DNA of 64,000 nt from Knoxdaviesia capensis. Its lineage: Eukaryota > Ascomycota > Sordariomycetes > Microascales > Gondwanamycetaceae. The stretch spans positions 601,989-665,988 of the forward strand of contig LNGK01000004.1 in NCBI GenBank assembly GCA_001510575.1, in the 5' to 3' direction. Below the pieces are notes generated by a model. The model was not told where the DNA came from. It saw nothing but the letters and a program-made list of their open reading frames with translations, and ran no database searches. How positions within the stretch are numbered: position 1 is the stretch's first letter; the number at the start of each line of letters is the position of its first letter. Made by a program: the position numbers and the translations under genes. Positions 22,384-33,628 of this stretch are shown piece after piece.

Positions 22384-24249
22384 CTACCACGAAAACGCCT
22401 CCTCGACAAACTCAATCGCTCCCCGGTCCATGCGCGACCGCACCGCCTTGCGCACCTCGTCGCTCATCGTGCCCGGTCCGCACACCGTCACGCCCATCGT
22501 GCCGACCTGCGCCTCCATCTCCATGCTGATCAGCGTCTCGACGTTGGGCCGGCCGGGGAACATCTGCACCGTGGCCGACGGGCTGTGGATCTCCTTGGTC
22601 GATCGCGGCCGGCTGATGAACAGAAGGATGCGGAGCACTTCCCGGCGCTTGTCCATCGCGAGAATCTCCGTCATCCACGGCCGGATCCACTCGAGGTCCT
22701 CCGGGCTGGGGATGATCCACACAAGCACCACCTTGCGCGCCGCAACCGTGTGGTTTGCGTAACCGGCCACCAGGCTCTGAACGTAGGGAATCTGGTGGGT
22801 GATGCCCACACCACCGGCAAACAGCATCACGGTTCCATACGAGTCCAGACCGTGGTGGTGGCCATACGGACCCTCGACCAGACACTTGGTCGTCAGACGA
22901 CCGCCCGGCATGGCCGACGCCTTCTGGTACAGGCTGTTGGTCGCGCCAGTGCGCGCACGCACCACAAACGAGATCGAGTCCTTGCCCATGTTGGCAATGT
23001 CCTGGCGGGTGGTCGCCAGTCTGTCTGCAGAAGGATCGTAGCTCTGCTCAGACCACGCCACCGAAAACGGATGCGACTGCAGGAAGCTAATGGACGGGAA
23101 GTAGAGATAGGCGTGCTGTCCGGGCTTGTACTTGAACGGGCGCGCCATGGTCACGGTGATGCGGCAGGCATTGTCGGGAAGAGCTTCGACGACGGTCCGA
23201 GTGCCACCCTTTCCAAAGTTGCCGTACAGAATGCGACCCGCACGGAAGGCCCGATCAAAGGCCCAGAAGGCAACGGCAGCCATCAGGTGCTTCAGCTGCG
23301 GATAGGCCTTGATCTGGAGGTGATACCAGGTTCCGACAACTGCCATCACTGCAAGGAGAATGTGGAGCACCTTGAAGGTCTCGTAGAAGGCGTGTCGGAT
23401 GGGGCTGGCGGCTTGGATACCAATGATCACAAAGGCTACCGTTCCAATGAAACCCCAGCGAATGAAGGCCGAGGCAGCAATACTGGCGAAGGCGGCCTCG
23501 ACGCTCGAGGATGCAGCCTTCTGCGCCATGTGGGCAACGGTGTGAGCAAGGGCTTCCAGGATGACAACCCGGCCCACCCAGCGGTGGAGGAGGTTGAAGG
23601 TGTCGAAAGAGATTCCCAGGAGCGAGATGAGCGGGTTATTGCGGCCAGCGAAGAGGAACAACGGGATCATGTTGACAACAGCCAGGATTCCGGTTCTCTC
23701 GCGGAGAGCTTTCGCGATGCCAGTATAGGAGTCTGAGAACGAGATGCCGGCAACGGTAAAGGCAATGTTCATGCCCAGATAGACGGAGAGAAACAGAAGC
23801 TGGAATCTGGTGGGAAGAGTGCCAATGTTGACAGCGCTGCTCAGCTGGATCTCGCGGTTGTGGCGCTTGCGGAAGATTGGAGCGTAAAGCAGGTTCTTCT
23901 TGAAGAAGGTGTATTTTTCGGAGGGAATCGCGAAGTATCGTTGCTTCTCGTTGTTGATGCAGGCCATGGTGCGGATATAGCGAAGGACCACGGTGGAAAG
24001 GCGCCACATAAAGACAACCGCGGCAGCTCCACCGCCCACGTAGAAGATGTAGTCGGAGAGGAGAACACTGAGGTTGGCTCCCTGTTCGGGCGGGGGGCCA
24101 CCAGCACCGGCGGTGGCACCTGCAGCTGCACCGGCAGCGGCGGCGGGGGTAGCAGCCGAGCTAGGCGCAGCGGCGGCCGATGCGGCCACCTGATATACCA
24201 AGTTGGTAGCGGCGACCATGAGGCCGTCCGATTCCGTAGCAGAGGACAT
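22384..24249 (-). CDS. Ferric reductase / NADPH-oxidase-type transmembrane flavocytochrome
   Basis: A single exon encodes 621 residues from the ATG at 24249; the frame is open slightly further upstream but has no earlier ATG. An Ala/Pro-rich low-complexity N-terminus (about 20-60) precedes a first membrane helix near 65-88. The ferric-reductase-like membrane core carries the expected paired heme ligands: LLHRWVGR and LAHTVAH (His pair near 220-235), and KVLHILL with TWYHLQ (near 297-315). The cytosolic half has the FAD-binding HPFSVAW motif, the NADPH-binding GPYGHHHGLD and FAGGVGIT motifs, the CGPGTM motif near the end, and the C-terminal aromatic EEAFSW expected of this superfamily. Known for the family: it moves electrons from NADPH via FAD and two hemes to extracellular Fe(III) or Cu(II) for uptake. 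Compared with NOX enzymes it has the FRE-type layout, so I favour a metalloreductase. Localisation is inferred to be the plasma membrane. Confidence 0.87.
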   Translation of the reverse strand: MSSATESDGLMVAATNLVYQVAASAAAAPSSAATPAAAAGAAAGATAGAGGPPPEQGANLSVLLSDYIFYVGGGAAAVVFMWRLSTVVLRYIRTMACINNEKQRYFAIPSEKYTFFKKNLLYAPIFRKRHNREIQLSSAVNIGTLPTRFQLLFLSVYLGMNIAFTVAGISFSDSYTGIAKALRERTGILAVVNMIPLFLFAGRNNPLISLLGISFDTFNLLHRWVGRVVILEALAHTVAHMAQKAASSSVEAAFASIAASAFIRWGFIGTVAFVIIGIQAASPIRHAFYETFKVLHILLAVMAVVGTWYHLQIKAYPQLKHLMAAVAFWAFDRAFRAGRILYGNFGKGGTRTVVEALPDNACRITVTMARPFKYKPGQHAYLYFPSISFLQSHPFSVAWSEQSYDPSADRLATTRQDIANMGKDSISFVVRARTGATNSLYQKASAMPGGRLTTKCLVEGPYGHHHGLDSYGTVMLFAGGVGITHQIPYVQSLVAGYANHTVAARKVVLVWIIPSPEDLEWIRPWMTEILAMDKRREVLRILLFISRPRSTKEIHSPSATVQMFPGRPNVETLISMEMEAQVGTMGVTVCGPGTMSDEVRKAVRSRMDRGAIEFVEEAFSW

Positions 24250-24736
24250 GGCTGATGGGAGTTCCAAGTAAAGAACACACAGAGAGAGACGGGGAAACTT
24301 CAGAACCAAGGCGTGATGGCAAGAGGAAATAACAAAGGCAGTCGAGAGTCGAGGCTTGTTTTGGGCGAGTGAAGACTTGGTGCAGACAGGAGACCAATTA
24401 ACCCTGAGCGAACAGATTGCCGATCATGAAGCAAGCAAATCAGGCTGTATAGCACAGGTCGAAGTGGTAGAAATTCTGGGCCAAGTTTGAAGAGTGTCGA
24501 TCCGTCGGAAGGAAATGATTGAATGAAGCGTTTGTTTTACACGGTGTGTACCCGGACACACGCAAATTTGTGACAAACAAAAACAAACGGAGTAGGAGGG
24601 AGTTGAGCAGAAGAGAAAAATAAAAGCGCGAGTCACAGGTCACAGGTCGACTGTTGAAGAAGGAAGAATCCGCCGGGGATATAAGGACAACGAGAGAATA
24701 GACAGAAAATGGGACAGGAAGGAAAAGAAGAGGAGG

Positions 24737-24774
24737 AGAAGAAGAAGAAGAAGAAGAAGAAGAAGAAGAAGAAG
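24737..24774. repeat. (GAA)n trinucleotide microsatellite
   Basis: About 12 GAA units on the plus strand, upstream of a minus-strand gene, as at 5080. Confidence 0.95.
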
Positions 24775-25547
24775 AGAGTTATGGCTTGGGCAAGTCGAAC
24801 GTGTTGAAGTGGTGAGGGTATGATGTGTGGTTGGGGTAAACGGAGATCACAGGACGTTCTAGAAAGATTAGTTAGAAGGTACCGAAGATTTATAGAGAAA
24901 GATAGAAAGAGAGAAAGAAGATCAATGGAAGATTGCAGCAAGAGGATAAATAAGAGATAGTGAAGGATTGAAAGAGAAAAGAAGCAGCTGATATCGTCGA
25001 CAGTATCAGTAACGTGACTAGTCCACCACGGTGACTTCCGGAGGTAGAGAAGAAAGAAACGAAGGAGAAGAAGAGCAGGAAGAAGAAAAAGGAGGATCTT
25101 CTTAGTAGCTGGAATGCTAGGGAGAAGAGGATTGACTTGACTTGATCTGAGAGAGATGCAGGCCAAGGGAGGAAGGGAGGGAGAAGGTCCTAAGATATAT
25201 AGGAAATAAAGGTGGAAAAGAATGAACAAGAGACTAGGCTCAGACAACACAGAAATGAGAGACACCTTGTGTTAAGAAGAGAAGAAAGAGCCACACCAGC
25301 CAAGCCAGAGTTGGTCTGAGATGGGTAAGTTTACGGGATTTTATGTAAGAGACCCTCTAAACAAAGTTGGAGGTTCAAACAAGAGGAAAGGAAGAAGAGG
25401 AAGAAGAGAAACAGATAAAGCAGCAAAGCACAAGCAAATGAAGGACAGGCAGAGAACAAGAATCTCTATGAGGTGGGGGTGAGGAAAAAGAAGAGAAAGA
25501 AGAAGAAGAGGACGAGAGAGGGAGAGAGGGAGAGAAGGAGTAAGAAG

Positions 25548-25548
<1 letters not shown>

Positions 25549-25579
<31 letters not shown>
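25549..25579. repeat. Compound (GT)n-(GA)n microsatellite
   Basis: Six GT units run directly into about ten GA units. Confidence 0.93.
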
Positions 25580-28500
25580 TAGAGAAGAGATAGAGAGATA
25601 CACGGAATGGGGGGGTGTGAAGAAAAGAAGAGAGAAGGCACAGGTAACAAGAAAGTTGTTCCGCAAGGTCTGTTCTGTCTGTCGTCTAAAGAGTACAGAG
25701 TACAAGACCGCGCAGGGTTGGTACACTGCAGATGGAGGGGCGGGCAGTCGAAGCCGCAGGTACCGGTACACCTGGCGCAGGGATGGGGGAAGACGAGGCA
25801 CAACATATCAAAGAGAGGCCGAGAAAAGGGCCCAGCACAAGGACAGTACTCCCGCAGTTAGATTTATGTATGCAGTCTGCATGTCCGAGCTGTTGTTGTT
25901 TTTCTTCCTTGTTTGTCTGTGTTCCGCGAGAGGAAGTGTCCAAGTTGAGTCTGGACACGCGAATTCCGGGACCTCTCGCGTGCCTTCTTTCTTGCTCGCT
26001 TTTCTTTTCCATCTTCAACTACCCGCGAGATAAGGGGCCTTGGGGTGAAGAAGTAGAGACAGCCAGTTCATTCATATACGGTGAATATGGGCAAACTAAC
26101 TCCTCTCGTCGCAAGTTCCTCCGATAAGACCAGAAGGGCCTGCAAGACATAACTCTGCACCCTGCCACTCAGGCACATGGCCTCTTTCGCGATGATCATC
26201 TTTGCCTGCCAGCTAGGCGAGAACAATAACAAGTGCTGATGCTGGTCGCTAGCGACGATCGATCTCGGATCGGGGAGTAAAATATTACCTGTAAATTATA
26301 TTTATCTGTTTTTTTCTCATTCGTCGCCTCTTCCTTACTCATTCAAGGTCAGACGTGGCAGGGAGTTCGGCAAACCTTACCAAGCAATTTAACCCCCCCA
26401 GAAGGGCACAGAATTTGAGGGGGAAAGAGACTTGGGAGGGGGACCGAAGGTTGGGGAGCGAACAGGGCCTCCCTGGTCTGGGGTGGCATTGAATCTCGTG
26501 CACTCACTCTACGATAATCGATAATATCACCAGCCAAGGGGGTCTGGACTGAGTGACTTGACTGCCTGGCTGGCTGGCTGGCTAACTTACACAGCAGCTC
26601 CGGCACATTACATGTGTCGCTCGAGATAAGAGCTTGTAACCACCGGAAAACCCACCACTCTCACGGAGCTGATTCTGGCCAGTCCAACCTCAACCCTCGT
26701 CAGACAACGACGCCCAGAGAGAAGAGCCCAGGCCAGCCCCAAAAGCCTCTCAGCAACACGAGTCTCAAGCAGACAGAGAGAGAAAGAGAGAAAAGACGGG
26801 AATAACTGCCTCACTTACACTACACTACTCTACTCAACACTTGTTTCAACTTCAAGTCGTCGGCAGTCGAGTCGTCATCGAGTACATGTACAGTACGTAC
26901 GTCCTCATCGACACATCAAACACCAGAACACATTAAGCGTGAAAACCTCCACGGGAATCTCCTCAAACTGGCCAGACACTATTTCCCTCCTTCACTGAGA
27001 GACGCGGAACGCATGTCAGCCAATCGTGGTGCTGTGCTGGACAGTACCACAGCAAAGCCCAGGGGTAGGAAGGTTTTGATACTCGTGGGTGGCGTTCCTG
27101 AGAGTGTACCACGACGAGTATCGATCAACTGTACAGTACTGTAAGTACTATCTCTTCGCTTCCTCTCTCTCTCTCTCTCGTTCTTTCTCCCCCTGGGCCA
27201 AAGGTTCCATGATGCTACATCACCTAACCGAATCCAGCCTAGACCGGCATTTTGGCGTGTGGTTGTTCCTGGTTTAACAACGGGACCAGCGAACTGCAAG
27301 TGGTGACTGACTCTCCTCTTTTGAAACCTCGCCACCCCACACTTGGAAATGAAAAAAATGTGACTTCTGATTTCCTCTGGGGCGATCATCTCACTTCACT
27401 TGTTCTTGAAATCGGGACTCCGACACAACCACCCGGAACACTACCAGCCGGTGTTCTGAAAAATACACCCAGCCCGGTCGGTCGCCGTAAGTACTTTCTG
27501 CCCACCACATACATATACTGTACTGTACACTGCAGATAGTGGCACACTTCACGCACGTCTGGGAAAGAAATCTGCTCATGGCCGCGCGTTCCCGCATATG
27601 AATCAAAACCCGCGAACTTCACCGCTTCGAAATGCACCGTCCGGTGCTTCTGATGGCCGTCAAGATTCGCCTATCTCCAAGACAACTCTCTCAACCACCC
27701 TGAACCCAACAACCCAAGAACCCTCGCAGGAAGCCGAAGAAGTCTTTTGGTGTGACTTGTGAGGTGCCAACTGGTATACTAGAAACACGTACTATACTCT
27801 ACGTCTAGCACATGCAGGTACCTGCATCCGAAATGAGCTCTTCGCCTTTTTTGGCTTTTCTAGTGTCGGCCCAACTCGCTGGGTGGCGATCGCCACGACT
27901 GAAGCTGCATGCCGATGGCTTCTTCACTCTTTCTTTTTTTTTTTTTTTTTTTTTTCTAATCTGTGTACCTGGCGCTCCACGTCACCCGCCACACCTCGCC
28001 TGTTTCTCGTGGCCGCGAAAGTGGGATGCAGTGGGATGGATATCTTTCGGTGATCGAGTGAGAAAGAGAGGAAACCCAGCTGTATACGCCGATTCCATGC
28101 CTTGGAGTCCAATCCACCCTGTGCCCAGTTTCCCGGCCTGATCTGCCTGTCTGTGCAGAGGGAGGAGGAGGCAGAAGAGGATGAAAAGATATCCTCGTTG
28201 ATATAATATGATCGCCAAACTTACGTGGCCTCGATAGAGATAAATTAAAAAATAAATTGAATTAAATTAAAAAAGGGGATTGTCTGCACATACGACATTC
28301 CAACAATCTCAGCTAACGACAGTAGCAAGATTGTTAGCGGTGGCTGAATTTCCGGTCTTTGTGCGGCGTTTGTCCCCAATCACTCATGGGGATCTCCATA
28401 TCGAAGACGAGCAACCCACATCGCCTTTGCCCTCCCCCAAAGAACGAGCTCTGGAACCTGTTTATCATAGCGAAACAAGCCACTGCTTCGTTCTGATTGT

Positions 28501-29360
28501 CACTTTCTTCACTTAAACCACTTACACTACATTCATCACCAGCCCCTCCATCCACGCACATCACCCGGTCTCTCTCTCTGTCTCTTTCCAGTTATCCAGT
28601 GCGTCAGTGCCCTCTGCGTCCAACATGGAGACGTACTCAGGCCAAGCCGGTTTTGTTTGAGCGCCGCAACCCGGCCGACTCGGGGGGGTTCTACTGTTCC
28701 TCCTCATGCCCATAAAGTCGACATGATGAAATCTCCGGCCATACTTTCGGTGGCTGAAACGCCGTCACGCCAGCACCAAAGCCCACTCCCACGACGCCCT
28801 CGTGTGTGCGTGTGTGTTTTGTTTAACCGTGGCGGCGGCACCCGACCCTGTTCGCCCAAGATCGCTCTCATCCTTTTCTCTCTTGTTCTCGCGAACAAAA
28901 AGAAAAATCCATTCTGCGGCTGTGGTTTGTTTGTATCGTACGTGCATACGCTTTGTCTGTATCTGCGTTCTTTTTTTAGGCGGCTGCGTCTGTGCCCATG
29001 TTAGGCGAACACCACCCGTCAACCAAACAGGTGGGATGGTGGTAGGAACAACATTGGAACAAAGCACTGCTACGATACAGACATCTCGAGTCGACTTCCC
29101 TTCCTTATATGTGTGTGTGCGTGTGTGTTCCAGCCCCTCCATCCCTTCACCCTCCCTCCCACCAAGACCTGCCCAGCAGCAGAACTAATGATCGCACTGA
29201 ACATGGAAAAATGTCTTGGCTGGGGGTCAAGATCGCTTCATGGGCTTCTATTTCTGTTCATCCCAGCAAACACAGCCTGCACGTCGTCTTTTTCTTTTTG
29301 TTCTTTTTGGGCCCAGCTTTTTTCCTCTCCCTCAATTGCATCCATCTGTCTATTTTCGGG

Positions 29361-29395
29361 ATTGCCCAGGTCTTGCCAGATTGCCCAGGTCTTGC
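29361..29395. repeat. Short tandem duplication, 19-bp period
   Basis: The 16-mer ATTGCCCAGGTCTTGC occurs at 29361-29376 and again at 29380-29395, separated by three bases. Confidence 0.9.
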
Positions 29396-29514
29396 GCGGC
29401 CGCCCGCCGCCCCCCCCCCCTTGACGATCGACAGACTCGCCTGCCCATGTTTATGGGCCGGTCGCATGGAACATCCTGCTCTTGAGACGACCCTGAGAAA
29501 AACCAATGCTATAG

Positions 29515-29538
29515 ACACACACACACACACACACACAC
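29515..29538. repeat. (CA)n dinucleotide microsatellite
   Basis: About 12 CA units. Confidence 0.93.
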
Positions 29539-30562
29539 GTACTGTCCTCGTAGACCTGCCTGATGTCCTGTGCTCGCCCACGAACTACTCGGTCGGTGTT
29601 TTATCTGATAGTTCGTTCCCTGGTTCCCTCTCTGTATCCTGAGGGGGGCGGGTGTTTGACCAGAATCGATTGAAAGACAAAACACCAACAAAAGAAAAAT
29701 AAAAAAGTGCGCCTTGGAAACAGTGGTGCGGAGCAAGCTGATACCGTTGGAATGCAAGAATGGTTGGCTAACGTCACATAGGAAGGTTATGCCGGTCCTA
29801 ATTGATATCTTTACGGATGGCTCTTATCTCCAGGCTTCTGGATTATGCCGTCCCAAAGACTACGCGTTCTCTGTTGTGTGCCGATCTTGAACTTGCCAGT
29901 TAGATCACAGGCACATAACCCTAACCCTAGAAACTGATATTCCGGGTCTAATGAAACCAACCACACATCTGAACAACCGACCTACCAACATGTGCAACTT
30001 ATCCACGACAACTGCAGTAGACGATACATGGAAGAGCTGTGAGCGTTATGTATTCTTGTACTACACATACTGTCATTATCCAATGGTATCCATCTGGGTT
30101 CGTGTCCATGCAATTCTACAAACAAGCCTTGCCGCAAGATTTAACACAATGAAATCGCGATGAGAACAAGAACAGCAACATTCCCTGGAGGAAACGATGA
30201 AAAAAAAAACCCCCCAACCTGCAATTGCTGTTCATTGATCTGACGTAAACGAGGATGAGAGAAGAGAGAGGAGTGGAGATAAAGGTCGGGAGAAGAGGTA
30301 TGAGGAAGCAGAATGAGTGTTGAGCTTTTGCTAACACAGTTGGAATCAATGGAGGGAAGAAGTAAAGGAAGACGTGCTGAGGAGCTAAAGTGAGGAAGGT
30401 GAGAAGGAAACAAGGAGATGACACAGACGGTCGGTGAAGGAGGAGCAACCGACGAGAAGGAAACGGCAAGATGAAACCGCCAGGAGTCAAAGAAAGAGTC
30501 GAGCAAGCACAAAGGAGGGTATCACAGCGCGAGAAAAACACCCCAAACACTCCAAGAACAGG

Positions 30563-33500
30563 CTAATGCAGCTCGTCTTCGCTCGACAACCGGCCAAACT
30601 GCGCCAAACTCGCCACCGTTGCTCTCCGCTTGTTCGTGATACTCGGCAACGCGGGCAGTTCATCAGCCTCCGACTCAGCTACCTTCTGGGGCTCCTGCTC
30701 CTGCTCCTGCTCTTCAGCTGCGACATCTTCAGCTTCGGCGTCCGACGACACGGGTGCCGGCAGGTCTTGGCGACCTCGGGACCACGATTCTGAGGGGGGC
30801 GAGGCCCGTCTTTTCCCGGCGCGCACACTGCGTCGTCTGCCACTGGCGCTGCTTCCGACGCTGCTGCTGGTGCTTCTGCCACTGCTGCTGTTCCACACAC
30901 CGTCTTCCCAGCTGTGGTTGCTAGTCGCAGGAGTTGCCGTGGCGTACAGGTCGCTTGCTGCGCTGCTGTATCTCTGGCTTGGACTTGACTGCATATCCGA
31001 CTTGTCGTCGGAGTGGATTTCGTCGTTATCGTGACCACAATTCTCGGCTTCGTTCTCCTGCTCATCGCTGCCATCGTCGTCGTTGCTGCCGTCGATGACC
31101 TCACCATCGCCATCGTCATCGCTCTCATACTCGGATCTGGACTCATCAAATCCGGCAAAGCCAGAGAGTGCCTGGGCTGTGGCAGCAAGCGGCGACGTCT
31201 CAACCAGACTCAAGATGGATGGCCGGGGCCGCCGGGACGTGGCCGCTGGTTTGGGCGGCCCGGGCGGCAGCGGGGCGGACTCTGCATCGCTAATGGAGGG
31301 CGGGCTGGGTGACTGGCGAATGGGCGGATCGCTATCCGTACTGGATGATGCGTTCATAAAAACGAACTTGGCGAGGGCCTTCTCGGTCTGGTTGGCTACG
31401 GATGGGGGAAGGCGCTTGAGGATCGAGGGTAGGTCCTTGCTGGAGGGGGTCCGGACTACCCATTCACTGAACCCCTCGTCCCAACGCCATCCCGAAAACA
31501 TGCTGCTGGCCGGTGGGGACCCAGCAGCGGGACGCACCGGAGGGCGCATGCTCGGCGTTGCGGTCGATGGCGGGAAGGCGCCGCCAGCATCTGGGCGAGG
31601 GCTATGCGGGTTTAGCGGAGGTTGTGCCGGCAGCCGCGACCGGCCAGCCACCTGCGAGGCAGCGTACTGGGATTCTGCCACCTCGATGTCGCGCACATCG
31701 CTCGTCTTCTGAGCCAGATGGCAAGCGCTATCGGCCCGAAGAAACTTGCTAGACAGGCTGCTCCGGGCCGTCCCGTCGCCGTTCTCTACATCGGCGCACA
31801 GGCGCAGAAGGAAGTGGCTGGCCGGGAAGGGCGAGCCGCGGCAGCAGCACTGGGCTGCCGCTGTGAGCAACTCCACCGCGACTTCCTGCGAGTCGAGGAG
31901 GCGGAACGGGACGTGGCCTAGGGCCAAAACTTTAAACGTTCTCCGGCTCCACCGGTCGTTCTCCTCTATGGCCCGGCTGGGCGCGTCTATGGGATGGGGC
32001 GGGAGGAGGATTTGTGCAGCGTTGCTGCCCTCGGGTCCCAGGCCGGTAAAATAAAGGGCGGTTTTTACCACCGCCGCGCCGCGCACCCCCTTTAGCGTCT
32101 CATCTGCCAGGATCCGGTACAAACTCTTCGAAAGCAGGTACCGGATCCGGAGGCAGATGATCCGTTTCTCAAGGGCCGGGCCGCCGACCACACCCCCGAG
32201 CGCCGCCGCATCCTCGTCCCACGCCCACCGGCTCAAGGAGTACATCGACACCATGGCCCCCACAAGAGCCACGAGCGTTTCGCCCAGCTGTTCCTGCGCC
32301 TTGGCCCGGACCTCCGCGCTCGCACTGGGGTAGCTGCTTCTCTGGGATTCCCGGCAGAACGCCACGATCGCCTCAATCATACAGGCGATGGCCCCGTCGC
32401 TTTCCCCGTCGCCGGTGATCGCGATAGCGGCCTGCTCCCAGAGAGCCTCGAACCCCTCCCGACACAGCAGGGACCACGGCAGATGACCGGTGCTGATCGA
32501 CTGCTGTAAGCAGCGAAACAGCCCCCGGTGACTGCCCATGGCTTGGTGCATTGAGAGCAGCGTCCGGGCCGGCAACGGCGAAAACGACAACAACTGGCCC
32601 TCGACCGCCTCCCCTGAACCGGTCCACGTAGCGGGATGGTTCATCAGGGCTGCCGTCACCGAGTCCACACCCTCCACGCAGTGGAACTCGGTGAACAGCA
32701 TGCCCACCACACCGACAAATGGCAAGTCGAGGCTCTCATCCTCGATCGCCGCCCGCACAATCTTGATGACGTGCGTGAGGATGACCCGTTGGAGAGCGGG
32801 CCATCCTCCATCCGCTCCACCGAGAGCTTGCTCAAGCTCACCGTACGTCTCAAAGGACATGTTACGCCCCTTGGACCCAGTGGTCTCTAGCGCGTCTCGG
32901 TCTTCCTGCTGTTGCAGGGCATCGATGTACTCCGGAATGGCCCGGAGGCACAACTCCACCAACGAAGACCCAACGCGCTGCTGTTTGCTGCTGGAGCCCC
33001 GATGGGTGAAGGTTTGTGATAGGATTGTCTCGAGGACATCGAATAGGCCGGCATACTCCCGGTAGATCTCGGGCGGGAAAAGGAGTTGGAGGCGCTGAAT
33101 CCGGGCTTGAAGCTGCGCGGAAACGCCGGAGGAGGTAGTCTGGGTTTCGACGGCCAAAGGAGAGAGATTTGCTCCGCCCCCAGACGGGAGGAACTCGGCG
33201 GGGGTTCGAAGTCTGCGCGCGAGCGGCGAGGTGATCATCGAAGTGTTCGCGACTTGGTTGCGGCGTGGGGCGAGGAGGAAGGATCGCGGAGCCGTCAGGG
33301 ACTGTTGCGCATTATTGGGGGCAGAGGTCGGGGCAGAGCCGTTGGCGGCGCGGTGTCGGCTTGAATAGGTGATCTGTACTCGTTTGCGACTCTCCGGCTC
33401 GTCGGCAGCAGCGGGGCGTTTGCGCGGGCGAAATTCAGAGGACGGAGCCATGTATTTCCGTTTCTGGGTCTTCAGAGCCGCAAGGCGCATGTTGACCTGG

Positions 33501-33628
33501 CGGAGGAGGCGGTGGCATTTCGAAGCTGTCCAAAGTATCTGCTGAGGTTGAGGTTGAGGGTGATGGGTCGAGTTGGTTGAAGGTTGGCTTCCCTCAGCTA
33601 GGACTGGGTCTATTGAATATCCATCCAT
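30563..33628 (-). CDS. Large conserved-looking fungal protein of unknown function
   Basis: A single 1,021-residue frame starts at ATG 33628. I do not recognise a named domain. Residues 1 to about 170 are polar with basic motifs (RPRKRP, SRKRVQ) that could be nuclear localisation signals. Residues about 170 to 640 are helix-rich and contain regularly spaced Leu/Ala, resembling an alpha-helical scaffold (LQARIQRLQLLFPPEIYREY, ALEKRIICLRIRYLLSKSLY). After a Pro/Ser linker near 670-720 comes a conserved-looking GWRWDEGFSEWVVRTPSS segment. The tail is very acidic, with Asp/Glu/Ser runs such as EYESDDDGDGE, and ends LSSEDELH. Composition points to a nuclear protein. It is divergently arranged with CLU1, 1.7 kb apart. 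The high GC at third codon positions along the whole frame supports coding. I cannot exclude small introns. Confidence 0.78.
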   Translation of the reverse strand: MDGYSIDPVLAEGSQPSTNSTHHPQPQPQQILWTASKCHRLLRQVNMRLAALKTQKRKYMAPSSEFRPRKRPAAADEPESRKRVQITYSSRHRAANGSAPTSAPNNAQQSLTAPRSFLLAPRRNQVANTSMITSPLARRLRTPAEFLPSGGGANLSPLAVETQTTSSGVSAQLQARIQRLQLLFPPEIYREYAGLFDVLETILSQTFTHRGSSSKQQRVGSSLVELCLRAIPEYIDALQQQEDRDALETTGSKGRNMSFETYGELEQALGGADGGWPALQRVILTHVIKIVRAAIEDESLDLPFVGVVGMLFTEFHCVEGVDSVTAALMNHPATWTGSGEAVEGQLLSFSPLPARTLLSMHQAMGSHRGLFRCLQQSISTGHLPWSLLCREGFEALWEQAAIAITGDGESDGAIACMIEAIVAFCRESQRSSYPSASAEVRAKAQEQLGETLVALVGAMVSMYSLSRWAWDEDAAALGGVVGGPALEKRIICLRIRYLLSKSLYRILADETLKGVRGAAVVKTALYFTGLGPEGSNAAQILLPPHPIDAPSRAIEENDRWSRRTFKVLALGHVPFRLLDSQEVAVELLTAAAQCCCRGSPFPASHFLLRLCADVENGDGTARSSLSSKFLRADSACHLAQKTSDVRDIEVAESQYAASQVAGRSRLPAQPPLNPHSPRPDAGGAFPPSTATPSMRPPVRPAAGSPPASSMFSGWRWDEGFSEWVVRTPSSKDLPSILKRLPPSVANQTEKALAKFVFMNASSSTDSDPPIRQSPSPPSISDAESAPLPPGPPKPAATSRRPRPSILSLVETSPLAATAQALSGFAGFDESRSEYESDDDGDGEVIDGSNDDDGSDEQENEAENCGHDNDEIHSDDKSDMQSSPSQRYSSAASDLYATATPATSNHSWEDGVWNSSSGRSTSSSVGSSASGRRRSVRAGKRRASPPSESWSRGRQDLPAPVSSDAEAEDVAAEEQEQEQEPQKVAESEADELPALPSITNKRRATVASLAQFGRLSSEDELH

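Larger units (their letters stand above)
24640..25640 (-). promoter_or_regulatory. Kilobase-long polypyrimidine (sense-strand) tract upstream of the ferric reductase gene
   Basis: On the plus strand nearly the whole segment is A and G, including a (GAA)n array at 24737-24774 and (GT)n next to (GA)n at 25549-25579. In the direction of the reductase gene it is C/T-rich. The regulatory role is inferred from composition and position. Confidence 0.35.
24250..30562. other. 6.3-kb gene-poor region upstream of the ferric reductase gene
   Basis: No frame here looks coding. The first 1.4 kb (to about 25640) is a purine-rich plus strand with GAA, GA and GT arrays, read as polypyrimidine in the direction of the ferric reductase gene. 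Further right are T17 at about 27937, a cluster of GTACTGTACAGTAC-like palindromes at 26882-27528, several CA/GT microsatellites and a CCCTAA telomere-like motif at 29916. AGATAA/AGATAG words that could serve GATA factors occur around 24900, 24957 and 25413, but the longer iron-regulator consensus is not evident. Confidence 0.5.

Noticed and set aside
22585..23736. 383-codon plus-strand frame
   Set aside because: Entirely antisense to the ferric reductase frame, which has complete heme, FAD and NADPH motifs.
29916..29930. TAACCCTAACCCTAG, a possible telomere end or interstitial telomere
   Set aside because: Only about two repeat units, in ordinary sequence flanked by genes; too short for a telomeric tract.
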